Shown here: positions 56,572 through 64,000 of the stretch, piece by piece
Numbering within the stretch: position 1 is the first letter of the stretch
Layout of the letters: each line of letters starts with the position of its first letter
Source: Planctomycetota bacterium
Lineage (GTDB): Bacteria > Planctomycetota > UBA1135 > GCA-002686595
Direction of reading: 5' to 3'
Assembly: GCA_016872795.1 (NCBI GenBank)
Contig: VGYZ01000004.1
Span: 25,486 to 89,485, forward strand
Length of the DNA: 64,000 nucleotides
Notes under the pieces: generated by a model
The model's input: the letters and a program-made list of their open reading frames with translations, nothing else
Database searches by the model: none
What the model was told of the DNA's origin: nothing
Translations under genes and position numbers: made by a program

Positions 56572-57560
56572 ACGCGAGATCGCTCGCCGGCATCGCTGTC
56601 GCAGCGCTCGGCGCCTGGGCGCTCGTGGCGGTCTTCCACGAGCCCGCGAAGGCCCACGCGCCCGTCGCGTGGGAGAGCTCGAACCAGTGCGCCGAGTGCC
56701 ACCGCCAGGTCCACGACGAGTGGTCAAACTCGTGGCACGCGCAGGCTTGGGTTGACGAGGAGGCGCGCAAGCTGAGCGACAACTTCTCCAACACCGACTG
56801 CATCGATTGCCACGCACCACAGCCCATCTTCGAGACCGGCATCGGCAACCGGCCGCTGGCGCGCTCGACGCGCCGCGCGCAAGGCGTCGACTGCATCGCG
56901 TGCCACCAGATGAGTGACGGGCGCATGGCGGGGACGCTCGACAACCCCACGGTCTCCTGCCGCCCGAGCGCACAGCGCGAGCTCACTCGCCCCGAGGCCT
57001 GCGGCGGCTGCCACAACCAGCATGGAACCGTCGATCAGTGGAAGGCCAGCCGCTACGCGCAACCCGGCCCCGGCTTTCAGGACTGCGTGAGCTGCCACAT
57101 GCCGCTGCGCGATCCCTCCGATCCGTCGAAGGGCCGCGTGCATGTGATGCACGGTGGCCACGACCTCGAGCTCGTGCGCTCGGCCGTTGCGCTGCGCGTC
57201 GCGCGCGATGGAGGCGTGCCCGTCGTGGAAGTCGAGAATGTCGGCGCGGGCCACAACTACCCCACCGACGAGCGCAGCCGCGCCTCGGACATCTTCTGGC
57301 GCGACATCGCGAGCGACGGCACCAGGGGCGAGTGGCGCAAGCTGCACCGCTTCCGCAATCCCTATCGCTTCGAGGTCGGCGAGCCGAACACCGAGCTGCC
57401 CGCGGGTCAGACCATCTCGCTGCGCATCGAGGATCCCGCTGCGCGCGGCGAGCTCGAAGTGGCGCTCTTTTACAAGCTCTCGCCCTACTACGCGGATCCC
57501 GAGCGCCCCGATCCCGAGCGCGAAGCATCGCTCGTGCACTCCGCGAGGCTTGCGCCGTGA
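56568..57560 (+). CDS. Multiheme (five CxxCH) cytochrome c, c554-like
   Basis: CAECH, CIDCH, CIACH, CGGCH, CVSCH; VENVGAGHNYPTDERSR; N-terminal signal/anchor. Confidence 0.88.
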   Translation: MNARSLAGIAVAALGAWALVAVFHEPAKAHAPVAWESSNQCAECHRQVHDEWSNSWHAQAWVDEEARKLSDNFSNTDCIDCHAPQPIFETGIGNRPLARSTRRAQGVDCIACHQMSDGRMAGTLDNPTVSCRPSAQRELTRPEACGGCHNQHGTVDQWKASRYAQPGPGFQDCVSCHMPLRDPSDPSKGRVHVMHGGHDLELVRSAVALRVARDGGVPVVEVENVGAGHNYPTDERSRASDIFWRDIASDGTRGEWRKLHRFRNPYRFEVGEPNTELPAGQTISLRIEDPAARGELEVALFYKLSPYYADPERPDPEREASLVHSARLAP

Positions 57561-58990
57561 AGCGTGCGCTGGTGGCGCTCGCGCTGCTCGGCGGCTGCTC
57601 CGAGGAGAGCCCGCAGTCCATGACTCCGGCTACGAGCGTGGCGAGCAGCCTGCGCGACGTGGCGCGCGCGAGCGTGGCGCGGCTCGAGGCCGAGGTCGGA
57701 CCGAATCAGGAGCCCGCGAGTACGGACCCGGAGCTCGTCGAGCGCGTGACGGGCCTGCTCGATGCGATCGAGAGCGCGTCGCTCGGACGCGTCGCGCGCG
57801 AGGAACTCGCGTCGCTTGCGCCCGCCAGCCTGCCGATCCTCGCGCGCTGGCTCGACGACGCCGCACTCCCCGCCGCACAGCGCACGGCCGCGATCGAGGC
57901 GCTCGGCGTCGCGGACACGCGCTACGGAGCGGAACGGCTGCTCGCGCGCATCGAGGCGATGCGCACGCGCAAGAACGACGAGGCGTGGGTCCGCGCGCAC
58001 TGCGCGTGGCGCCTCGGGCAAGGCACGCAGGACTGGATCGTGCCGCGCATGATCCGCCAGATGCGCTACGAGACCGACCACGAAACCGTGATCTGGATGG
58101 CGCGCGCGCTCGCGCGCTTCGACAACCTCTCCGGTCTCGACGCGCTGTATGTCGTGCGCCGCAGCGCCGCGACCGAGGAGTTGCGGGCGAGCGCCAACTC
58201 CGCACTCTATGACCTCGCGCGCGAGCACAGCTTCGACGAGCCGGACGCGCTCTACCGGGCGTGGTTCGCAGCCGACGCGCGCCTCGCCGATCCGCCGCTC
58301 TCCGCGCTGCACCAGCTCGAGATCTGGCGCGTCATCGCGGGCTTCGCCGAGTGGCAGCTGCGCGGCGTCGACGACGGTCGCTTCACGCTCGCGCGCGAGA
58401 ACCGCGCCGCCACGGCGCTGCTCGCGGAGGCGCTCGACGATTCCGATCGCTACATCCGCACCCACGCGGCACAGTCGCTCGGACGCATGGGCGCGCGCGG
58501 TTGCTCCGCGGGGCCGGCCCTGCTCGCCGCGCTCGACGATCCGCAGGCCGGGATCTTCGTCGCGGAAGCACTCGGCGGCGTCGGCTACGCCCCGGCCGAA
58601 GCCGAGCTGTGCGCGCGCCTCGGCGCACCTCGCTCTCTCGAAGTGCGCACCGCTGCAGCCCGCGGGCTCGCCGCCCTCGCGCTCCAAAGCAGCGCTCGAG
58701 CGCTCGAACCCTACACCCAAGAGTCGACACCTCGCGACCTGCGCTTTGCCGCCGGCTGCGCGCGGCTGCGCTGCTCGCCGCTCGATGCTCCGCTCACGCT
58801 CGTCGAATGGCTGCTCGCGGACTACGCCACCGGCGCGGGAGAGACGTCCTCCTCGGAGCCCGCCCTGCGCGCGTGGTACGCCTCGCGGCCAGACGCGGAC
58901 CTCGCGGCGTGGGACGCGGCGCCCGATGGCACGCCGAGCGCACGCATCGCCCGGCGCGCCGAGCTGCTGCGCACGGCGCTCCCGCGCTGA
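57557..58990 (+). CDS. HEAT-repeat lipoprotein
   Basis: (V)KRALVALALLGGCSEES lipobox; HEAT-like TALLAEALDDSDRYIRTHAAQSLGRMGARGCSAGPALLAALDDPQAGIFVAEALGGVGY. GTG start 57557. Confidence 0.8.
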   Translation: MKRALVALALLGGCSEESPQSMTPATSVASSLRDVARASVARLEAEVGPNQEPASTDPELVERVTGLLDAIESASLGRVAREELASLAPASLPILARWLDDAALPAAQRTAAIEALGVADTRYGAERLLARIEAMRTRKNDEAWVRAHCAWRLGQGTQDWIVPRMIRQMRYETDHETVIWMARALARFDNLSGLDALYVVRRSAATEELRASANSALYDLAREHSFDEPDALYRAWFAADARLADPPLSALHQLEIWRVIAGFAEWQLRGVDDGRFTLARENRAATALLAEALDDSDRYIRTHAAQSLGRMGARGCSAGPALLAALDDPQAGIFVAEALGGVGYAPAEAELCARLGAPRSLEVRTAAARGLAALALQSSARALEPYTQESTPRDLRFAAGCARLRCSPLDAPLTLVEWLLADYATGAGETSSSEPALRAWYASRPDADLAAWDAAPDGTPSARIARRAELLRTALPR

Positions 58991-58991
58991 A

Positions 58992-59885
58992 CTAGCCGTA
59001 GACGACGAGGCCCGTGGCCGCGACCCACAGGAGCGCGTTCACCACGAAGATCGCGTCGCCGCCGAGCAGCACGCGCGTCGGACTGCCTCCGGCCTTCTGC
59101 TGGCTGACGAGCAGCAAGTAGCGCGCGAGCCCGAACACGACGAACGGCACGGTGTAGATCAGGTTGCGGCTGCCGAACTTGGTGGCCGTCTCGTCCGAGA
59201 CGGTGTACATCGTGTAGCACACGATCGTGCAGGCGGCGAGCGCGGTGACCATCTGGTCGAGGAAGCCGCTCGTGTACTGCATCAGATTCGCGCGATGGCT
59301 GCCGCGCTCGTCGCCGAGCAGGTCGATCTCGGCCCTGCGCTTGCAGAGCGCGAGGAACAGCGCGAGGAAGAATGTGCACAGCAGCAGCCAGTGCGAAACC
59401 TCGGCGTGCGCCGCGAACGCGCCCGCCTGCACGCGCAGCAGGAAGCCGGTCGCGATGCAGAACACATCGACGAGCACGACATGCTTGAGACGCACGCTGT
59501 AGCTGAAGTTGAGCAGGATGTAGCCGGCCGTGATCGCGAGCACCGTCGCATCCGCGAGCCATGCGAGAGCCAGCGACGCCGCGACGCAGCCCGCCGACAT
59601 CGCGAGCGCGAGTGGCGCTCCGACCTCGCCCGCGGCGATCGGCCGGTCGCGCTTCGTCGGGTGCGCGCGGTCGCTCTCGACATCGAGCACATCGTTGACG
59701 AGGTAGATCGCGCTCGCCCCGATGCAGAACGCCGCGAACGCGTACAGCGAGCGCAGCACATCCCCGAACTCCGCATCGTGCGACACGCTCGTGTCCGCGC
59801 GCGCGAACGCCACCGCCGCGAGGACGAAGACATTCTTGACCCACTGCTGGGGTCGGATCGCGCGCAGAGTCGCGGGGAGTCGCAT
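58992..59885 (-). CDS. UbiA-family prenyltransferase (decaprenyl-phosphate phosphoribosyltransferase-like)
   Basis: MRLPATLRAIRPQQWVKNVFVLAAVAFA...IYLVNDVLDVESDRAHPTKRDRPIAAGEV...FCIATGFLLRVQAGAFA...FLALCKRRAEI. Confidence 0.9.
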   Translation of the reverse strand: MRLPATLRAIRPQQWVKNVFVLAAVAFARADTSVSHDAEFGDVLRSLYAFAAFCIGASAIYLVNDVLDVESDRAHPTKRDRPIAAGEVGAPLALAMSAGCVAASLALAWLADATVLAITAGYILLNFSYSVRLKHVVLVDVFCIATGFLLRVQAGAFAAHAEVSHWLLLCTFFLALFLALCKRRAEIDLLGDERGSHRANLMQYTSGFLDQMVTALAACTIVCYTMYTVSDETATKFGSRNLIYTVPFVVFGLARYLLLVSQQKAGGSPTRVLLGGDAIFVVNALLWVAATGLVVYG

Positions 59886-59999
59886 GGGGGCACTTCTTCG
59901 GACGAGAGGGGCTGCGGGCGAGAGCCTCGCGCCGCACGGTAGCCGGCTCGCGGCCGGAACTTCTTTCGCGCGGCACCGCCCGCGCGGGGCGCGCACCAC

Positions 60000-60118
60000 G
60001 CTCAGTCGAGCGAGAGCGCCGGGCTCGCGCCCGCTCAGTCGAGCGAGAGCGCCGGGCTCGCGCCCGCTCAGTCGAGCGAGAGCGCCGGGCTCGCGCCCGC
60101 TCAGTCGAGCGAGAGCTT
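60000..60118. repeat. 33-bp direct tandem repeat, three full copies plus a partial fourth
   Basis: Unit gctcagtcgagcgagagcgccgggctcgcgccc at 60000-60032, 60033-60065, 60066-60098, partial 60099-60116; the partial copy lies in the 3' end of the pseudopilin gene. Confidence 0.95.
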
Positions 60119-60757
60119 GCGCAGCTCTTCGACCGGCGAATCCGGTCCGACGATCAGGTGCATCTCGTCGGGCCCGAGCACGCCGGACTCCTTCAGCAGC
60201 GCGATCTCCCACGTGTTCACCGAACCATCGGCCATCAGCGCGACGGTGGTATGACGGTGGTTCATCTCAGGGTCGTTGTCGTCGGCGACGAGAACTTCCT
60301 TGCCCGAGCCCGGGAACTGCCGCAGCGGGTAGTTCTTACAGTCGCGGCCCGCGTAGGAGCTGTACGTCCCGTCGATCGCCTCGAGGTCCTTGTACCAGTC
60401 GGTCTCGACCTTGCCCTGCAGGCCCGGCAGCGCCGAGGTCTCCACGCCGGGGCAGGTCATCTTCTTGGCCGTGGCCTTGGTGTTCTCGAGCATGTCCTTG
60501 GAGACGATCTCCGCGAAGAACTTGGCCCCCGACTGGCTCGGAGCGCGGTCGAGGCTCTGCTTGTAGATCTGCATGCCCTTCCAGATCTCGCCCATGTTGG
60601 CCTTGCAGGCCGTGACCTTGGCGGCGTCGAGAGCCTCGGGAATACGCGGCAGGAGGAACGCCGCGAGGATCCCGATGATCATGATCACCGCGAGCAGCTC
60701 GATGAGGGTGAAGCCGGCGCGCGCGGCGCGGCGTGCAGTCTGGAGAGCGTTTCGCAT
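60101..60757 (-). CDS. Type II secretion/type IV pilin-like pseudopilin
   Basis: AARAGFTLIELLAVIMIIGILAAFLLPRIPEALDAAKVTACKANMGEIWKGMQIYK; prepilin cleavage/methylation motif. Confidence 0.92.
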   Translation of the reverse strand: MRNALQTARRAARAGFTLIELLAVIMIIGILAAFLLPRIPEALDAAKVTACKANMGEIWKGMQIYKQSLDRAPSQSGAKFFAEIVSKDMLENTKATAKKMTCPGVETSALPGLQGKVETDWYKDLEAIDGTYSSYAGRDCKNYPLRQFPGSGKEVLVADDNDPEMNHRHTTVALMADGSVNTWEIALLKESGVLGPDEMHLIVGPDSPVEELRKLSLD

Positions 60758-60915
60758 GGGCGAGATTTCCGTTGCGGGCCGCGAGACGACGCGACGCGCG
60801 CGCCGAGCCCGACCTTGGACCGTGCGCGGTTGTACCCCCCTGCGGAGCCGGAGTCACGGACCAGCCGTGCTCTTTCGCACGCTCCCTCCTCCCGAGCCAC
60901 CTTCCGCCAAGTGCA

Positions 60916-60950
60916 GCGGACCTCCGCTTCCCAAGGGAGCGGAGGTCCGC
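60916..60950 (-). terminator. Hairpin terminator after metK
   Basis: Perfect 13-bp inverted repeat gcggacctccgct / agcggaggtccgc, downstream of the minus-strand stop at 60975. Confidence 0.7.
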
Positions 60951-60974
60951 GAGATCGTGCCGGAGCGCGTGCTC

Positions 60975-62156
60975 TCAGGCCTGCGCCGAAACCCCCAGCG
61001 CGGCGCACAGGGCGTCCTTGCGCCCCGTCTGCTCCCAGGGAAAGTTCGGGCGGCCGAAGTGGCCGTGGTAGGCCGTCTGCTCGTAGATCGGGCGCTTGAG
61101 GTCGAGGTCCTTGATGATCGCCGCCGGGCGCAGGTCGAAGACCTTGGAGACGGCTTCGGTGAGCCGAGCCTCGCCCACCTTGCTCGTCCCGAATGTGTCG
61201 ACGCGGACCGAGAGCGGCTTGGCGATGCCGATGGCGTAGCTGACCTGCACCTCGCAGCGCCGGGCGAGGCCCGCGGCCACGATCGTCTTCGCCACCCAGC
61301 GCGCCGCGTAGGCAGCCGATCGGTCGACCTTGCTCGGGTCCTTGCCGGAGAACGCCCCGCCGCCGTGGCGCCCCATGCCCCCGTAGGTGTCGACGATGAT
61401 CTTGCGGCCCGTGAGGCCCGTGTCGCCGTGGGGCCCGCCGATCACGAAGCGACCGGTCGGGTTGACATGGTAGATGGTCTTTTCGTCGAGGAACTTGGCC
61501 GGGATCACGGCCTTGATGACCTGCTCGATGACGGTCTTCCTGATCTCCTCGTGGGAGACCTCCGGCGCGTGCTGGGTCGAGATCAGCACCGTGTGCACGC
61601 GCACCGGCCGGTCGCCCTCGTACTCGACCGTCACTTGGCTCTTCGAGTCCGGGCGCAGCCACGGGATCGACTTGTTGAAGCGCAGGTCGGCGAGCTTCTC
61701 GACGAGGCGGTGCGAGTAGTAGATCGGGAACGGCATCAACTCGGGCGTCTCATCGCAGGCGTAGCCGAACATCAGGCCCTGGTCGCCCGCGCCCTGCTCC
61801 TTCTCCACCGCCGTCTCGGCCGTCACGCCGAGCGAGATGTCATCCGACTGCTTGCCGACCACGGTCATCACGCAGCACGAGTCCGCGCTGATGCCGGCCG
61901 ACTCGTCGGTGTAGCCGATGCGGCGCAGGACCCCGCGCGCGATGTTTTGGTAATCGACAGCGGGAACGCCCGGCTTCTTGGTGGTGATCTCGCCCGCGAC
62001 GACGACCAGCCCGGTGGTCGTGAGCACTTCGCAGGCCACGCGGGCGTTGGGGTCGAGCGCGAGGTAGGCGTCGAGGACCGCGTCGGAGATCTGGTCGGCG
62101 ACCTTGTCAGGGTGCCCCATCGAGACGGACTCGGAGGTGAACAGTTGGCGTGCCAT
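60975..62156 (-). CDS. metK: S-adenosylmethionine synthetase
   Basis: [41 protein letters not shown]...[34 protein letters not shown]...[51 protein letters not shown]. Confidence 0.97.
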   Translation of the reverse strand: MARQLFTSESVSMGHPDKVADQISDAVLDAYLALDPNARVACEVLTTTGLVVVAGEITTKKPGVPAVDYQNIARGVLRRIGYTDESAGISADSCCVMTVVGKQSDDISLGVTAETAVEKEQGAGDQGLMFGYACDETPELMPFPIYYSHRLVEKLADLRFNKSIPWLRPDSKSQVTVEYEGDRPVRVHTVLISTQHAPEVSHEEIRKTVIEQVIKAVIPAKFLDEKTIYHVNPTGRFVIGGPHGDTGLTGRKIIVDTYGGMGRHGGGAFSGKDPSKVDRSAAYAARWVAKTIVAAGLARRCEVQVSYAIGIAKPLSVRVDTFGTSKVGEARLTEAVSKVFDLRPAAIIKDLDLKRPIYEQTAYHGHFGRPNFPWEQTGRKDALCAALGVSAQA

Positions 62157-62345
62157 CGTGTGCGGTGGTGAGGGTTCCAGAAGAGGCCCGCGGAGCGGGG
62201 CAAGGGACCTATCGACGGATGCGGATGAACGGATGCAACGCGCCGGAATCTCGAGCCCAGCCAGCCGAAGAGCGGGAAGAGTCTACCCCTACCCCCCCAA
62301 CCAACCAAGCTGCGACCCGTGTCATGGCGCGCGCCGCGTGTCGAG

Positions 62346-63674
62346 CTACCGGCATCGGCCGCGCAGGGCTTCGAGCGTGAGCTTCGTGGCTCCCTTTTGG
62401 AGCGCCACGGCCTCCCGGGCAGCCACGGCCATGCGCCGGCGCTCGCCGGCATCGGCCGCGAGCTCGCGCAGCACGCGCGCCAGCTCCGCGCGATCGGCCA
62501 CGCGGCGACAGGCGCCCGCGCTCTCGAGCAAGGCCGCCTCCTGCCGGAAGTTGTGCACATGCGGGCCCCACACCACCGCGCAGCCCTGCGCCGCCGGCTC
62601 CAGCATGTTCTGGCCACCGTGCGCGATCAGGCTGCCGCCGACGAAGACGATGTCGGCGAGCGCGTACAGGGCCTCGAGCTCGCCGATCGTGTCGACGACC
62701 AGCGGGCGCTCGAGGTCCACGCTCTCGCCCCGCCGCAGCTCGGTCAGCATCTGTGGCTCGATCCCCAGCGCCGCGAGCTCGCGCCGGACCTCGGGCGCGC
62801 GCGGCGGGTGGCGCGGAACCACTACCAGCCGCGCCCCGGGCACGGCGCTGAGGCAGGCCTCGACGAACCAGCCTTCCTCCGGAGCATGGGTGCTCCCCGC
62901 CACGATCGTCAGCCGCCCCGAGCGCACGCCCAAGAGCCCGCGCAGCTCCTCGACCTTGCGCGTGCGCTCCGGCGTCGGCTCGCGGAACAGCCCGTCGGCC
63001 TTCATGTTGCCGGTGACGACCACGCGCTCCCTCGCGCCGCCGAGGTCGCGAAAGCGCTGCGCATACTCCTCGAGCTGCACGCAGAAGAGCGAGATGCGAG
63101 TGAACTGCGGCAGCGTGCTGCGGAAGCGGTGGTAGCGCCGGAAGCTGCGCTCGGTGATGCGGCCATTGACGACCGCGACCGGCACGCTGCGGCGATTGCA
63201 CAGCCGCAGGAAGTTGGGCCAGATCTCGAGCTCGACCAGCACCACGAGGTCGGGCTGCACGCGCGCGAGAAAGCGCTCGACGCACCACGACAGGTCGATC
63301 GGGAAGCGCAGGATCGGCCGTGTGGGAAAGACCTGCCGCGCGACTTCGAGGCCGGTCTCCGTGGTCGCGGAAATCACGATCTCCGTGTCGGGCTCCTGCT
63401 CGGCGAGCAGCCGCACCAGCGGCGCCGAGCCCTTGACCTCGCCCACCGAGACGCCGTGGATCAGGATTCTCCGGCGCGTCCGCCGTGGCAGCGGCGCGTC
63501 GATCACGAGCCGCTGCGCCGCCATGCGAGCGAAGCTGCGGTCGAACACGCCCCGCAGCACGAAGTACGGCGCTCCGGCGGCGAGTGCCGCCAGCCACAGC
63601 AGGTCGTAGGCGCCGTGCAAGAGCCCGCGCAGCACGCCCGGGCTGGGATCGCGCGTGATCGGCGGCGGAACCAC
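62346..63674 (-). CDS. waaA: 3-deoxy-D-manno-octulosonic acid transferase
   Basis: RILIHGVSVGEVKGSAPLVRLLAEQEPDTEIVISATTETGLEVARQVFP...VVLVELEIWPNFLRLCNRRSVPVAVVNGRITERSFRRY...VTGNMKADGL...VAGSTHAPEE...FVGGSLIAHGGQNMLEPAAQG. Confidence 0.95.
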   Translation of the reverse strand: MVPPPITRDPSPGVLRGLLHGAYDLLWLAALAAGAPYFVLRGVFDRSFARMAAQRLVIDAPLPRRTRRRILIHGVSVGEVKGSAPLVRLLAEQEPDTEIVISATTETGLEVARQVFPTRPILRFPIDLSWCVERFLARVQPDLVVLVELEIWPNFLRLCNRRSVPVAVVNGRITERSFRRYHRFRSTLPQFTRISLFCVQLEEYAQRFRDLGGARERVVVTGNMKADGLFREPTPERTRKVEELRGLLGVRSGRLTIVAGSTHAPEEGWFVEACLSAVPGARLVVVPRHPPRAPEVRRELAALGIEPQMLTELRRGESVDLERPLVVDTIGELEALYALADIVFVGGSLIAHGGQNMLEPAAQGCAVVWGPHVHNFRQEAALLESAGACRRVADRAELARVLRELAADAGERRRMAVAAREAVALQKGATKLTLEALRGRCR

Positions 63675-63692
63675 GTCCGTGCGCGGCGCGAG

Positions 63693-64000
63693 CTAGTCGC
63701 CCTCGCCCTCGGCCGCCCCGTGGCAGCGCTTGTACTTCTTGCCCGATCCGCACGGGCACGCCTCGTTGCGGCTGACACGCTCGACATCCGGTCCCTTGGC
63801 AGCAGGACCGGACTGCGCCTCCTTCGCACGCTGGATCGCGTCGAGGCGGCGCTTGAGATCGAAGGCCTGCGCGGCGGGGATCGGAACGCCCGGAGCTCTG
63901 GCAGGCGACGGCGCCGGAGCCGACGCTGCTGCGGGCCGCGCGGATGCCGGGCCTGCGGGAACCGGAGGGCTCGCAGGCTGCGGCGCCGCGGGATTCGCCG
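63693..64000 (-). CDS. secA: SEC-C motif C-terminus, probable SecA preprotein translocase ATPase (truncated by window edge)
   Basis: Hand translation: ...[56 protein letters not shown]. The SEC-C motif is clear; SecA identity is inferred because the body lies outside the window. Confidence 0.7.
   Translation of the reverse strand, partial: ANPAAPQPASPPVPAGPASARPAAASAPAPSPARAPGVPIPAAQAFDLKRRLDAIQRAKEAQSGPAAKGPDVERVSRNEACPCGSGKKYKRCHGAAEGEGD

Noticed and set aside
60000-60118. CRISPR-like array
   Set aside because: Repeats are directly abutting without spacers and derive from the adjacent gene end.
62157-62345. SAM riboswitch upstream of metK
   Set aside because: No SAM-I/II-like conserved core could be recognised on the sense strand; only a G-rich tract stands out.

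Overview
High-GC bacterial chromosomal window with mostly vertically organised, core-like gene content. The lineage looks planctomycete-like; this is inferred from secreted proteins with DCNxNGxPDxCD repeats, McsB without McsA, DUF4388 and SEC-C proteins, and no search was run. I call about 58 coding features, one tRNA-His(GUG), one 33-bp tandem repeat, four hairpin terminators, and one pseudogene that the ORF track misses. Two real genes run off the window edges and are absent from the ORF track: ppk1 (left) and a SecA-like C-terminus with a SEC-C motif (right).

Main blocks:
(a) ppk1 / sixA
(b) a KaiB-like protein followed by a PAS-GGDEF-EAL protein
(c) two secreted proteins sharing a C-terminal domain, with ~1.3 kb of non-coding DNA between them
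(d) a chemotaxis-type cluster (CheA with two CheW domains, CheW, two CheY, CheB, CheR, three CheX/CheC-like proteins) with no MCP or flagellar genes
(e) ThiF/MoeB plus MobA-like genes
(f) a DUF4388-TM-PEGA giant protein
(g) asnS, an NhaC-type antiporter, a flippase, and a DUF58/VWA pair
(h) pyrC overlapping a GAF-SpoIIE phosphatase, divergent from a STAS/PilZ-like fusion
(i) McsB
(j) a Wzm/Wzt polysaccharide exporter
(k) arginase, phosphomannomutase, threonine aldolase and an aminotransferase
(l) a tightly overlapping ferric-type ABC transporter, 5-heme cytochrome and HEAT operon
(m) a UbiA-family protein, a pseudopilin, metK, waaA and secA.

No prophage, transposon or CRISPR array was seen. 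The best leads are the triple-CheX che cluster with a degenerate CheB receiver, the KaiB-like/GGDEF-EAL pair, the iron-ABC/cytochrome operon, the shared C-terminal domain, the gene-end-copying tandem repeat, the in-frame-TGA gene, the degenerate HAD protein, and an apparent window-wide ACGT depletion.
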